NCBI GenBank assembly: GCA_044232905.1
Contig: JBIIKZ010000006.1
Location: 1-64,000, forward strand
Direction: 5' to 3'
DNA length: 64,000 bases
DNA from: CANHVK01 sp044232905
Lineage (GTDB): Bacteria; Bacteroidota; Bacteroidia; Flavobacteriales_D; Crocinitomicaceae
The notes beneath the pieces are model-generated. The model ran no database searches. It saw only the letters and a list, made by a program, of their open reading frames with translations, and was not told where the DNA came from. Position numbers and translations under genes: made by a program. The first letter of the stretch is position 1. Every line of letters begins with the position of its first letter. Below are positions 16,775 through 25,482 of this stretch, one piece after another.

Positions 16775-18244
16775 TTATTTAAAGATAGACATATAAATAA
16801 TACGTAAACTCACTATGATTACAACAATTCCAACAAAAATCATCATTGCTTTGACATTTAACTTTTTAGATAAATGAGCTGCAATTGGAGCTGCACAAAC
16901 ACCACCTAAAATTAACCCCAAAATAGTTTGCCATCCGGAACCACCAATTAAGGTAAAAAATGTGAATGAACTTGCTAGCGAAACAAAGAACTCCGCTAAA
17001 TTCACGGATCCTATTACCAATCTCGGATTTTTTCCACTTGCAATTAAGGTGGATGAAACTACTGGTCCCCAACCACCTCCACCAACTGCATCTAAAAATC
17101 CACCAGCAGTTGCTAACCAACCAACATGCTTTATTTTTTTTCTTTTTTGGTGTTTACGTATAACTTTAACAATAATTATTATCCCCAAGATTAAGGTATA
17201 CGTTCCAACTACAGGTTTAATATAGGTATTATAATTTTCAAATTCGGTCAGTATGTAAGCTCCAAGAATTGAACCTATTACTCCAGGTAATACAATCACT
17301 TTAAACAACTTACTATTTACATTCCCAAACTTCAAATGCATCAAGCCAGAAACACCACTTGTGAAAATTTCGGAAGCATGCACACTCATACTTGCTACTG
17401 CAGGAGATACTCCAAAAGACAATAAAAAAGTTGTAGCACTTACACCATAAGCCATCCCAAGAGCACCATCAATCATTTGTGCTATAAAGCCTCCCAACAT
17501 AAAATACAAAAAGTCGACATCTAGCTCATTTACTGCTGTATAAGTAGAATTCAAAATCGTTTTCGGTGGTAACAAGGTAAATAAAATATGTCCCGAAACT
17601 AAGATTCCCAAAACACCTAATGAATAAAGTACAATTTTACGTAAGTCAATATCGTACCATTTCATTTGTTTTTTTTGCACTAAAGAAGCCGTAACTTCAT
17701 TTAATTTATCAACTTTATGTTGAAAATCCCCTTTCAGATGGGTTCTCAATTTTTGAAGGTTATCCAGGGATTCCTCTACATTCTCCGAAATATTTTCATT
17801 TAACACTTCCTTTAAACGCTTCGCAAATGTCGGGGATTTTCCATTCGTAGAAATTGCAATTTTAAGACTTCCTTTCGTTACAATAGAACCTAAATAGAAA
17901 TCGCATAAATCTGGTTTATCCGCAACATTTACCAATAAATTCTGTTTTTTTGCAGCAGTTCTAATTACTTCACTTGTAGGAATATCCCCAACCGCAACAA
18001 TCACTACATCTTTATTTACTAAATCTTCTTCCGAAAACAATCTTTGTAAAATTGTCAATTCTTTTGATTCTTGAAAACTTAAAATTTCCGGATTGATTAA
18101 TGGAGCAACAAGCGTTACTTTTGTATTCGGACTACTATTCCAGAGTGCAGTAAGTTTTTCCAAGGCAACAACTCCCCCACCAACAACCAAGACATGGAAT
18201 TGTTCTAATTTTAAGAAGACAGGAAAAAGATTATTTTTAGACAT
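16775..18244 (-). CDS. Fusion: siroheme-synthase NAD-binding domain + TSUP (TauE/SafE) permease
   Basis: Residues 1-~150 are a precorrin-2 dehydrogenase/ferrochelatase domain (CysG N-terminus, Met8): NAD loop VVGGGVVALEKL at 20-31, the NVADKPDLCDF segment with the likely catalytic Asp109, and IAISTNGKSPTFAKRL at 129-144. Residues ~200-489 are a membrane permease of the TSUP/TauE-SafE family with two related halves of hydrophobic helices. The first would finish siroheme, and the second probably moves sulfate, sulfite or a sulfonate. No other sulfate transporter is seen nearby. It follows the TonB receptor by 18 bases. Confidence 0.88.
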   Translation of the reverse strand: MSKNNLFPVFLKLEQFHVLVVGGGVVALEKLTALWNSSPNTKVTLVAPLINPEILSFQESKELTILQRLFSEEDLVNKDVVIVAVGDIPTSEVIRTAAKKQNLLVNVADKPDLCDFYLGSIVTKGSLKIAISTNGKSPTFAKRLKEVLNENISENVEESLDNLQKLRTHLKGDFQHKVDKLNEVTASLVQKKQMKWYDIDLRKIVLYSLGVLGILVSGHILFTLLPPKTILNSTYTAVNELDVDFLYFMLGGFIAQMIDGALGMAYGVSATTFLLSFGVSPAVASMSVHASEIFTSGVSGLMHLKFGNVNSKLFKVIVLPGVIGSILGAYILTEFENYNTYIKPVVGTYTLILGIIIIVKVIRKHQKRKKIKHVGWLATAGGFLDAVGGGGWGPVVSSTLIASGKNPRLVIGSVNLAEFFVSLASSFTFFTLIGGSGWQTILGLILGGVCAAPIAAHLSKKLNVKAMMIFVGIVVIIVSLRIIYMSIFK

Positions 18245-18262
18245 AGGGTTTAGCTTACAAAG

Positions 18263-21205
18263 TTATTTTTTAAATGGTTTTTTGTAAGGAATGTCATAAA
18301 TAACACTCGTGTAATATAATGCTCCAATTGTTGGTCCAGCAGCATATTGAATGTATCTGTTATTTAAGATGTTAGTACCACCCACTTTCAAAAAAGCACC
18401 TGCTCTTTCGAATTTATATGAAAATTGTGCGTCAATTGTTTGGAATGCTTGAACACGACCGTTAGCTAGTGGGCTATTCCAATCGTAAGCATCTTGCCAT
18501 TTCCAAACGATGTTAAAACCTACATTTTTAACGATTTCTCTGTTACCAAACTGAACATTTACAGCATATTTAGGTGTATTGAAACCTGTGAAAGTGTTAC
18601 TTTTTGCGCCAAAAATATCTGTTGTGTTTTTTGCTTCAAACGCATTGTAGTTCAAGTTCGCAGAAACTGAATATTTCTTATAAAAATTGTAGCTTAGACG
18701 GATAGCAGAACCATAACCAAAGAATGTGTTAGTAGAATTAGCATACACACGGTATTTCGTTGGAGAGTTCAACACATTTTTTGCAGAAGCTAGTGTACCG
18801 ATTTGATCTTGGTTTTTAGTTGTAATATCAGTTGTTGATTTTGTTGGTACTGCGACTTCTAATTGACCTAAGAAATTTTTATATTGGTTAAAATAGAAAT
18901 CAGCATCGATTACGAATTTATTATCAAAAAGTACTGTTTTATAACCGAAATCTAAAGCTTGTACTTGTTCTGGTTGCATTTTTTGGATATTCGCAGCAAC
19001 TAACAAGTTTTGGTGTTTTTGAATGTTAGCATCCGATTTATCACTACCTACTGCTTTAGTAAATGCATCAATAGATGATTGTGTGTATGAATTTTGTAAA
19101 TAGTTCAAACTATCATTGATAAAAGATAAACCACCAACACGTCTTACACCTCCATTGTTTACATACGATAAAGCTTCAAATAATGCTGGAAAACGGTATC
19201 CATTTTGTGCAGAGATACGAATCGATTGGTTTCTAGTTGGTGTATAAACTATAGCCAAACGAGGATTCCATTTTCCATCGAAATCTAAGTTTTTGTCGTA
19301 ACGAATAGAACCAACCACTTTTAATTTTTTATCGAATAACTCTTTACTTCCTTGAAGAAAACTACCGAATTTAGAATAATAAACATCTCTTCCTCCAGCA
19401 GTAGCTCTATTGTTGACTGTTTTTGTGTAATCTACGAAGTTGTTTCCATCCGGAATGATATCGTATACACGTGCATCTGCTCCAACTTGTAATTTGAAGT
19501 AATTATTTACTAAAGAAGATAAGTCATATTGCAATTCACCATGGTACAATCTACTGTTTTGGTATAATTGAGCGCCACCTGATGTGTTATTTGGATTTTG
19601 CACTTTTACATACGAATAAATAGAAGGGTGATCCCAGTTATTTATTCCAGTAATCGTAGATTTAACAGCATCAAATTCAGGTGTTCCTGGTTGTGGCCTA
19701 CCAGCATCCGCAGCAGCTCTTGCAGTAGCATTAGCAGCTATCAAATCATTTCCATTAGTACTATAAGCAGTAGCCAAAGCTGTTTGGTAATCTGTTTTCC
19801 ATTTTGTGTTATCCTTAAATGTTAAATCTAAATTATCCGCTAATGGTTTTAAGTTATACGAATTTCCTGTAGATTCAGTGTTTGTGTACACTTTTGCAGT
19901 TACTTTTTTTCCTTTGTACTCTACCACATGACTCTGTAACAACACGTTATTTAATTGAATTTTATTTCCACGTTGGAAAACTCCATCCATACCACCGACT
20001 CTATAGGTATAACTGACTTGGGAAGAATCATTAAACCTATAGTATAATCCTACATCAAATTTACGTGTAGCAACATCTTTGTTTACAAGATCTTTTTCCC
20101 AGTAACCCGTTCGTCTTACTAACTCCGTTTTGGTTTTACCATCATTGTTCAATGTAACTCCAGCGGGTAAGTTAACAGTCACTTTATTATTACTCTCATC
20201 GCCATACTTATTCCAAGCATCGTACGCTGGATTGTTTTCAGGAGAATTAAAAGTATTTTCTGTATTGGATGTTGCTAATCCGGAAGGATTTTGGTCTGTC
20301 GTATTGGAAGAAACCCAGTCTACCCCTTGAAAGTAAGAACCATTTAATTTATAGGCAAAACGACTACTATCTCCTAAAGTACCAGCGACACGAATAGCAG
20401 ACTCCGATAATAAACTTGCATTGTGGTCTTTATTATCCACATGGTTTACTCCTACTCGTTGGTAAATGCTCACACCTTGAGTTTTGTAAGGATCTTTTGT
20501 TTGTAAGTTCGCTAAACCATTTATGGAGTTGATTCCGTATAATGCCGAAGAAGTACCTGGTATAATCTCCACGCTTTGGATATCTAATTCTGTCGGACCA
20601 ACTGTATTACCTATAGACGCTCCTAAAGTTGGTGCTTGAATATCTACTCCATCTACTAATTGTTGGAAACGGAAGTTGTTTGGAGAATTAAATCCACGTG
20701 TATTTGGAACCTTAAAAGATAAAGAAGAAGTGGTTAATTGAACTCCTTTTACGTTTTCCAAAGCATCATAATACGATGGAGCTGGAGTTTCACGTATTGC
20801 TTTGATATCTAATTTATCAATTGCTACTGGCGATTTCAACTGACTTTCAGAAATTCTAGAAGCGGAGAAAACTACTTGATTCAACAAAGCATATTGTGGA
20901 TCCAATCCTAAATTCAATGTTGATTTTTCATTTTCAACTACATATTCTAATTTATCGTATCCACTATAAAATACTTGTAATGTAAATGGGAATTTTTGAG
21001 GAACAATCAAGGTGAATTTACCTAAAGAATCGGAAACTGCAGATTTCTCTGAATCTTTGATTCCAACCTTTACACCTCCTAAACCTTTACCTGTTTCCTT
21101 ATCGTGTAAAGTACCGGATAATTGTATCAAATTGTTTTGAGCAGTCAACCGACCACTCAAGGTGACCAGAAATAACAACAAACTAATTTTTAATATATTT
21201 TTCAT
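18263..21205 (-). CDS. TonB-dependent outer-membrane receptor
   Basis: Active importer across the outer membrane (980 residues). Signal peptide 1-22, a carboxypeptidase-regulatory-like beta domain at about 26-105 (ETGKGLGGVKVGIKDSEKSAVSDSLGKF), a plug domain at about 125-235 (NVKGVQLTTSS...PGTSSALYGINSINGLANLQTKDP), then a beta barrel to the C-terminus. It has no SusD-like partner. Its place between the SUMT and siroheme-dehydrogenase genes suggests a sulfur compound, or a metal needed for siroheme, as the ligand. That is inference from position only. Confidence 0.9.
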   Translation of the reverse strand: MKNILKISLLLFLVTLSGRLTAQNNLIQLSGTLHDKETGKGLGGVKVGIKDSEKSAVSDSLGKFTLIVPQKFPFTLQVFYSGYDKLEYVVENEKSTLNLGLDPQYALLNQVVFSASRISESQLKSPVAIDKLDIKAIRETPAPSYYDALENVKGVQLTTSSLSFKVPNTRGFNSPNNFRFQQLVDGVDIQAPTLGASIGNTVGPTELDIQSVEIIPGTSSALYGINSINGLANLQTKDPYKTQGVSIYQRVGVNHVDNKDHNASLLSESAIRVAGTLGDSSRFAYKLNGSYFQGVDWVSSNTTDQNPSGLATSNTENTFNSPENNPAYDAWNKYGDESNNKVTVNLPAGVTLNNDGKTKTELVRRTGYWEKDLVNKDVATRKFDVGLYYRFNDSSQVSYTYRVGGMDGVFQRGNKIQLNNVLLQSHVVEYKGKKVTAKVYTNTESTGNSYNLKPLADNLDLTFKDNTKWKTDYQTALATAYSTNGNDLIAANATARAAADAGRPQPGTPEFDAVKSTITGINNWDHPSIYSYVKVQNPNNTSGGAQLYQNSRLYHGELQYDLSSLVNNYFKLQVGADARVYDIIPDGNNFVDYTKTVNNRATAGGRDVYYSKFGSFLQGSKELFDKKLKVVGSIRYDKNLDFDGKWNPRLAIVYTPTRNQSIRISAQNGYRFPALFEALSYVNNGGVRRVGGLSFINDSLNYLQNSYTQSSIDAFTKAVGSDKSDANIQKHQNLLVAANIQKMQPEQVQALDFGYKTVLFDNKFVIDADFYFNQYKNFLGQLEVAVPTKSTTDITTKNQDQIGTLASAKNVLNSPTKYRVYANSTNTFFGYGSAIRLSYNFYKKYSVSANLNYNAFEAKNTTDIFGAKSNTFTGFNTPKYAVNVQFGNREIVKNVGFNIVWKWQDAYDWNSPLANGRVQAFQTIDAQFSYKFERAGAFLKVGGTNILNNRYIQYAAGPTIGALYYTSVIYDIPYKKPFKK

Positions 21206-21231
21206 TTTATATAAACTTTTATTTTTTTCAT

Positions 21232-21999
21232 CTAATTAAATTCCTTTGCTGATATCAAAAACAGTTCTTTGCGATCTTGCAAGTCTACCACTTCTCCTAT
21301 TACAATAATTGCTGGAGCAGGTACTGGTGTTTCTTCAAACTTGAATAAGATATTGGAAACTGAACCACGAAGAATTTTTTCGTTTGGTAATGAACCATTA
21401 CTGATTATTGCAACTCCAACATCGTACTTTCCAGCACGTTTATAAATAGAAATAATCTCCTCCAATTTGGTTAAACCCATTAAAATGACAGAAGTACCTT
21501 TGGTTTGTGCAGTATGTTGAATATCCGGATTTAATTCTCCATTCGATAAACTTGCTGAAATAACCGTAAAACTTGTGCTTAATCCGCGGTGAGTAACTGG
21601 AATCCCTGCTAATGCTGGAACAGCAATTGAACTGGAAATACCAGGAACTACGGTTGTCTCAATACCATATTTCTCAACGAATTCAAGTTCTTCGTATCCT
21701 CTTCCAAAAACGAATGAATCTCCCCCTTTTAAACGAACGACATTCCCATGCGAAAATGCGTATTTAACTAATAACAAGTTGATTTCATCTTGCGAATATG
21801 CTTTGAAACCTTTACGTTTTCCAACAAATATTTTTGTTGCTATTGGTGCATAATCTAATAATTCTTCATTTACTAACGCATCGTATAAAATAACTTCCGC
21901 ATTTTTAATCGCGTTTAATCCTTTTAACGTTATTAATTCTAAATCTCCAGGTCCTGCACCTACTAATGTTACTTTTGGTATTGTATTAAGTTTTTTCAT
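21232..21999 (-). CDS. cobA: Uroporphyrinogen-III C-methyltransferase (SUMT)
   Basis: Methylates uroporphyrinogen III twice with SAM to precorrin-2, the first step toward siroheme. The family motifs VGAGPGDLELITLKG at the start and RLKGGDSFVFGRGYEE near residue 78 are clear, as is GISSSIAVPALAGIPVTHRG. It is 255 residues long, a stand-alone SUMT. The next two siroheme steps would be done by the dehydrogenase half of the fusion protein two genes downstream. Confidence 0.95.
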   Translation of the reverse strand: MKKLNTIPKVTLVGAGPGDLELITLKGLNAIKNAEVILYDALVNEELLDYAPIATKIFVGKRKGFKAYSQDEINLLLVKYAFSHGNVVRLKGGDSFVFGRGYEELEFVEKYGIETTVVPGISSSIAVPALAGIPVTHRGLSTSFTVISASLSNGELNPDIQHTAQTKGTSVILMGLTKLEEIISIYKRAGKYDVGVAIISNGSLPNEKILRGSVSNILFKFEETPVPAPAIIVIGEVVDLQDRKELFLISAKEFN

Positions 22000-22026
22000 T
22001 TTAATTTTTTTAAAATTTTATTTTTT

Positions 22027-22174
22027 TACCATTGAGAAATTAAGAAGTTAAGATTGTAAGAAAGACACTTTGTTTAATTGAGAGAATGAAGAACTTTTTA
22101 TCCAATTTCACTATATCTCTTAATTCACTCTGCGCTTCACACGTTATACCTTCCTAAACTTCTTAATGGTTAAT
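22027..22174. repeat. Imperfect inverted repeat in the sulfite reductase-cobA gap
   Basis: ACCATT-GAGAA-ATTAAGAAGTTAAG at the left and, inverted, ACCATTAAGAAGTTTAG at the right enclose about 100 bases of purine/pyrimidine-biased sequence with further partial matches. The 182-base gap holds no open frame of note. It resembles the degenerate AAGAAGTTAAG repeats common in Bacteroidota spacers. Confidence 0.4.
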
Positions 22175-22181
22175 TTTTGAA

Positions 22182-22919
22182 TTATGCTCTGATTTCTTTT
22201 GCTTTTGCGATGAATCCTTGAACCTCCTCGAAGTATGCATGCACAAATGCTTCCTCTGCTTTTTGACTGTTGATGCGCATTATAAATCCGGAGAAATTAA
22301 TGGCCGTTTTGAAACCATAAAAATCTCCAAAATGTGTATCAAAGTCGGCAATAATACCGCTATGTGTGTTACAATGCACTTTATTTTCCAACAATAAAGC
22401 TTTCGCTGTATGTATACCTGCAGAATAGGTGAAATATGCAGCATCCGCCCAACGTGCTTCGTTTATTGCGTGTTGCGCATCTGCTAATTTCTCTTCCGCA
22501 TCGTAAATAAGCGTTGCCACTAAATCAATCATGACACCAGCACACTCACCTACTCCTATTTCTGTCTTAAATTTATCTTCACTTCCCCAGTCGATGAAAT
22601 CAGCATCCTTAATAGTTGATAAATCCGCCAATGGTTTTAACAAATCATAGAAATATTTATTTCCTTTACGATCATAGTAATCGTTAAATGCTTCATCTTC
22701 GTGTTGATTTTCAAGGTAATCATTCAATAAATAACGAATGATATCTAATACACGTTTGCTAGGTAATTTAATTACTTTATCTGCTATACGTCCTTCCCCA
22801 TTTCCAAGTCGACCACCACCTAACAATAGTTGTAAAGCAGGTAAGGTATTTTTCTCTACTTTCATGGAGCTTCCGTGGAAACCGATGTGCGCCAACCCAT
22901 GTTGACCACAAGAGTTCAT
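22182..22919 (-). CDS. Sulfite reductase, C-terminal part with HEPN domain (separated by an in-frame TGA)
   Basis: Residues 1-~110 continue the sulfite reductase sequence: MNSCGQHGLAHIGFHGSS contains the last 4Fe-4S/siroheme ligand, Cys4, and the flavor-typical IGFHG. Residues ~130-225 look like a HEPN domain (KLADAQHAINEARWADAAYFTYSAGIHTAKALLLE...CNTHSGIIADF). It is in the same frame as the upstream part, separated only by TGA and one Cys codon. Read as one, the protein is ~702 residues, the size usual for this fused reductase in Flavobacteriales. Alone it could not be an enzyme. Confidence 0.8.
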   Translation of the reverse strand: MNSCGQHGLAHIGFHGSSMKVEKNTLPALQLLLGGGRLGNGEGRIADKVIKLPSKRVLDIIRYLLNDYLENQHEDEAFNDYYDRKGNKYFYDLLKPLADLSTIKDADFIDWGSEDKFKTEIGVGECAGVMIDLVATLIYDAEEKLADAQHAINEARWADAAYFTYSAGIHTAKALLLENKVHCNTHSGIIADFDTHFGDFYGFKTAINFSGFIMRINSQKAEEAFVHAYFEEVQGFIAKAKEIRA

Positions 22920-22922
22920 ACA

Positions 22923-24290
22923 TCAACTAATTTTTATTTTAATATCGTTGTTGTAAATTAATTCCGGATATTCTTCGCGAATTACTTGTTCAATAACTAA
23001 GGCTACGTCCGTACTATTGGAAATCCCTAAGTTACACGTATCCGTTCCTGGACAAGCAGTGACATCCGCTAAACCATTATAACCACTTGCTGCTAAACCT
23101 ATTCCTTTTAATTCCTCATACAAGAAAATTAAATTTTCAGGTAGAACAAACTTTAAAAGAATACTTTGATCTATTGTAAAACGAATATCAGAAGCAGCAT
23201 ATTTATCTACAATATCTGCCAGTTTACGTGCTTGCTCTGTCGTAAAATTACCTAAAGCAACTTTCAAGTAAACACCAACATAGCCAGCTTGTTTTTGGTC
23301 AAATACATTGGTTCGTACCCATTCTGCAAATGTTGGAATTTGAGAATCTGTGAGAATTTCTTTTTTGGAAAGAACATTTGTAGGAACTGGATATTCCTCT
23401 TGCTGTGCATACACATGAAAATCAGATGTGTGATCGTACTGAACAGCAGCACGTTCTACCTCTACTAATCGCACAAATTCTTCAAAACCAACCTTTGCAA
23501 TTAAATATTTTAAACGCGCTTTATTTCTACTATTTCGTTCTCCATGTCTATCAAAAACACGAATAGAAGCTTCAATGAATGGTAGTATTTCTTCAGCAGG
23601 CAAAAACTCAAAAGCTGTTTTAGCAAGTAAAGGTTGTGCTCCTAAACCACCAGCAACAAGTACTTTAAACCCTTTTACACCATTTTCAATTTTAGGAATA
23701 AATCCAAAATCATGAATAAAAGCATATGCATCGTCCGATTCATTTCCACTAAATGCAATTTTAATTTTACGTCCTAATTCTTGACCGAAAGGTTTACGCA
23801 AGAAATAACGAAATACTAAATCTGCATACGGAGAAACATCAAAAGGTTCAGAAGGATCAATACCTGCCGTGGAACTAGCCGTAACATTACGAACTGTGTT
23901 ACCACATGCTTCCCGAAGGGTAACGTCGTCTTTTTCCAACTCTTGCCATAAGGCAGGTGTACGATCCAAACTGACATAATGTATTTGTATATCTTGACGG
24001 GTAGTAATGTGTAACTTTCCCGTACTATATTCATCCGACACATCCGAGATTCTGCGTAATTGCTTCGTAGTTACTTTCCCAAAAGGTAATTTAATACGAA
24101 TCATTTGCACGCCTTGTTGACGTTGTCCATACACACCACGCGCTAAACGTAATGCTCTAAACTTATCATCTGAAATCTTCCCATCTTTAAACAATTCTAT
24201 TTTCTCACCAAGTTCGATTATATCCTTTTCTACTATCGATTTAGTATGAATTAAATTTAAATTTTGTATTCCTTCCCTAAACGTTGCCAT
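22923..24290 (-). CDS. Sulfite reductase (ferredoxin-type), N-terminal part ending at an in-frame TGA
   Basis: Six-electron reduction of sulfite to sulfide at a coupled siroheme/4Fe-4S centre. Two ferredoxin-like half domains and siroheme-binding segments are readable from residue ~50 (IRIKLPFGKVTTKQLRRIS, TTRQDIQIHYV). The first ligand pair is Cys413-x5-Cys419 (ACPGTDTCNLG). The frame stops at codon 456 (22923-22925, TGA) inside KIKIS-TGA-CMNSCGQ, where the family has Gly in GCxNxCGQ. The second ligand pair Cys457-x3-Cys461 therefore lies beyond the stop. As written the product lacks two cluster ligands. It is the first gene of the sulfate operon. Confidence 0.85.
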   Translation of the reverse strand: MATFREGIQNLNLIHTKSIVEKDIIELGEKIELFKDGKISDDKFRALRLARGVYGQRQQGVQMIRIKLPFGKVTTKQLRRISDVSDEYSTGKLHITTRQDIQIHYVSLDRTPALWQELEKDDVTLREACGNTVRNVTASSTAGIDPSEPFDVSPYADLVFRYFLRKPFGQELGRKIKIAFSGNESDDAYAFIHDFGFIPKIENGVKGFKVLVAGGLGAQPLLAKTAFEFLPAEEILPFIEASIRVFDRHGERNSRNKARLKYLIAKVGFEEFVRLVEVERAAVQYDHTSDFHVYAQQEEYPVPTNVLSKKEILTDSQIPTFAEWVRTNVFDQKQAGYVGVYLKVALGNFTTEQARKLADIVDKYAASDIRFTIDQSILLKFVLPENLIFLYEELKGIGLAASGYNGLADVTACPGTDTCNLGISNSTDVALVIEQVIREEYPELIYNNDIKIKIS

Positions 24291-24350
24291 TAATATAGTA
24301 TTTGGTTTATTTAATTGTTAATTATAAAAACGAATTTTCTAATAACAGGA

Positions 24351-24382
24351 CAAAAATATAACCGAAATTTCGATTACACAAG
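24351..24382 (-). promoter_or_regulatory. Promoter of the sulfate assimilation operon with an embedded palindrome
   Basis: On the minus strand TTG (24381-24379), a 20-base spacer and TATTTTTG (24358-24351) fit the Bacteroidota promoter, about 60 bases before the ATG at 24290. Between the boxes lies the 10-bp perfect palindrome CGAAATTTCG (24363-24372), well placed for a dimeric repressor. No regulator of the cluster is encoded in the window. Confidence 0.55.
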
Positions 24383-24868
24383 AAAAAAATGAAAAATATT
24401 CTAAATAACTATAGATTTAATAGGAAAATAAATTAAATAATTGAAAACCAAAAAATTAAAATAGAACTAATCTAGATTATTTGTGGAAATAGTTAAATAA
24501 AAATGTCTCACAGAAAAGGAAAATAGAAAAACCCTACAAAAAAAGTAGAATATAAATATAAAATGAATGATTAACATATACTTTGATAGAATCGTTTGTG
24601 TTTTATACAATCCTCTTATTACGCTCAATTCTTTATTTGGCTTCCATAGGTTCGTTTTCGCCCTACTGTAATAATATCACTTAATGTAGCATTTTCCCAT
24701 GCTCTTAACGCTTAAAATGCTAAATTTACTTCTCAAAACATAGTCATTTAATAATATTATCTTCATTGAAATAAACGTATTTTTTCAGTTAGCTATTTCT
24801 TTATACTTCCTAAAACAAACGGTATATTTACGTTAATACTTAAACATATACACGGAATAATAATCTAA
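24383..24868. other. Long AT-rich intergenic region
   Basis: About 486 bases between the divergent sulfate operon and the next + strand gene. I see no open frame of note, tRNA or riboswitch I can name. The one structure is a 9-bp inverted repeat, TAGCATTTT (24687-24695) with AAAATGCTA (24714-24722), not followed by a T run. A TATATTTA near 24820 is a weak match to a -7 box for the downstream gene. Confidence 0.4.
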
Positions 24869-25393
24869 ATGAAAAAATCACTTTTTATCTCCTTCTTTTG
24901 CCTTTTATCTGCTTTCTCATTCACCCAAGTGGAAACAGAAGATGCAGACGATGAATACACCGAACGCTCCTACGATGAAGTAGAAGCAGAACGCGGACAC
25001 AAAAAAGTATGGACAAAACATCCCAACCCAACTAGTTTTAAAGGGAAGTTATCCTACGAAGAATACGACCAAAATCATATCGCAATTTTAGGAGATGGTA
25101 AAATACTTTTGCTTGAACCTATTTCCGAGGATGTACAAATCGTTGGCGAATGGTTCGATTACTACCTCGTATATACCCAATCCACACGTAAATTAGTTGT
25201 TAAAGGCAGAACAGGTAATCCTATTTCATCTATGCTCGTTCCAACAAACTGTGAAGTGATCGGACGCTTAAAAGATGGTATGACAGACATAGAAATCATG
25301 TATACCACCCATGCGTTCGACATCGAAAATATAGACACAGGCTCAATTAAACGCTACGATAAATTTTGTAAACTCATCGCTTCAAAACAATAA
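24869..25393 (+). CDS. Secreted protein of unknown function
   Basis: I do not recognise a family. Residues 1-20 are a signal peptide (MKKSLFISFFCLLSAFSFTQ), followed by an acidic stretch (VETEDADDEYTERSYDEVEAERG) and a compact domain of about 130 residues with alternating hydrophobic strands (HIAILGDGKILLLEPIS, VQIVGEWFDYYLVY). There is one Cys pair, at positions ~128 and ~167. It is the first of three small + strand genes. No sorting domain is present. Confidence 0.6.
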   Translation: MKKSLFISFFCLLSAFSFTQVETEDADDEYTERSYDEVEAERGHKKVWTKHPNPTSFKGKLSYEEYDQNHIAILGDGKILLLEPISEDVQIVGEWFDYYLVYTQSTRKLVVKGRTGNPISSMLVPTNCEVIGRLKDGMTDIEIMYTTHAFDIENIDTGSIKRYDKFCKLIASKQ

Positions 25394-25482
25394 TAGTAAG
25401 CAATCAAATCATTTCTGACTAATTGTTATTTTTTATAACGTTACGAAATTGATTAATTAAAATATCACAATACGTTTATCCC

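Noticed and set aside
22923..22925. Selenocysteine at the sulfite reductase TGA
   Set aside because: The position is Gly in the family, not Cys, and the rhomboid case also falls on Gly. No SECIS-like hairpin stands out just after the TGA and no Sec genes are in the window.
24383..24868. Riboswitch or small RNA in the long gap upstream of the sulfur operon
   Set aside because: The only structure found is a 9-bp inverted repeat. I could not match any SAM, cobalamin or other riboswitch core on either strand.
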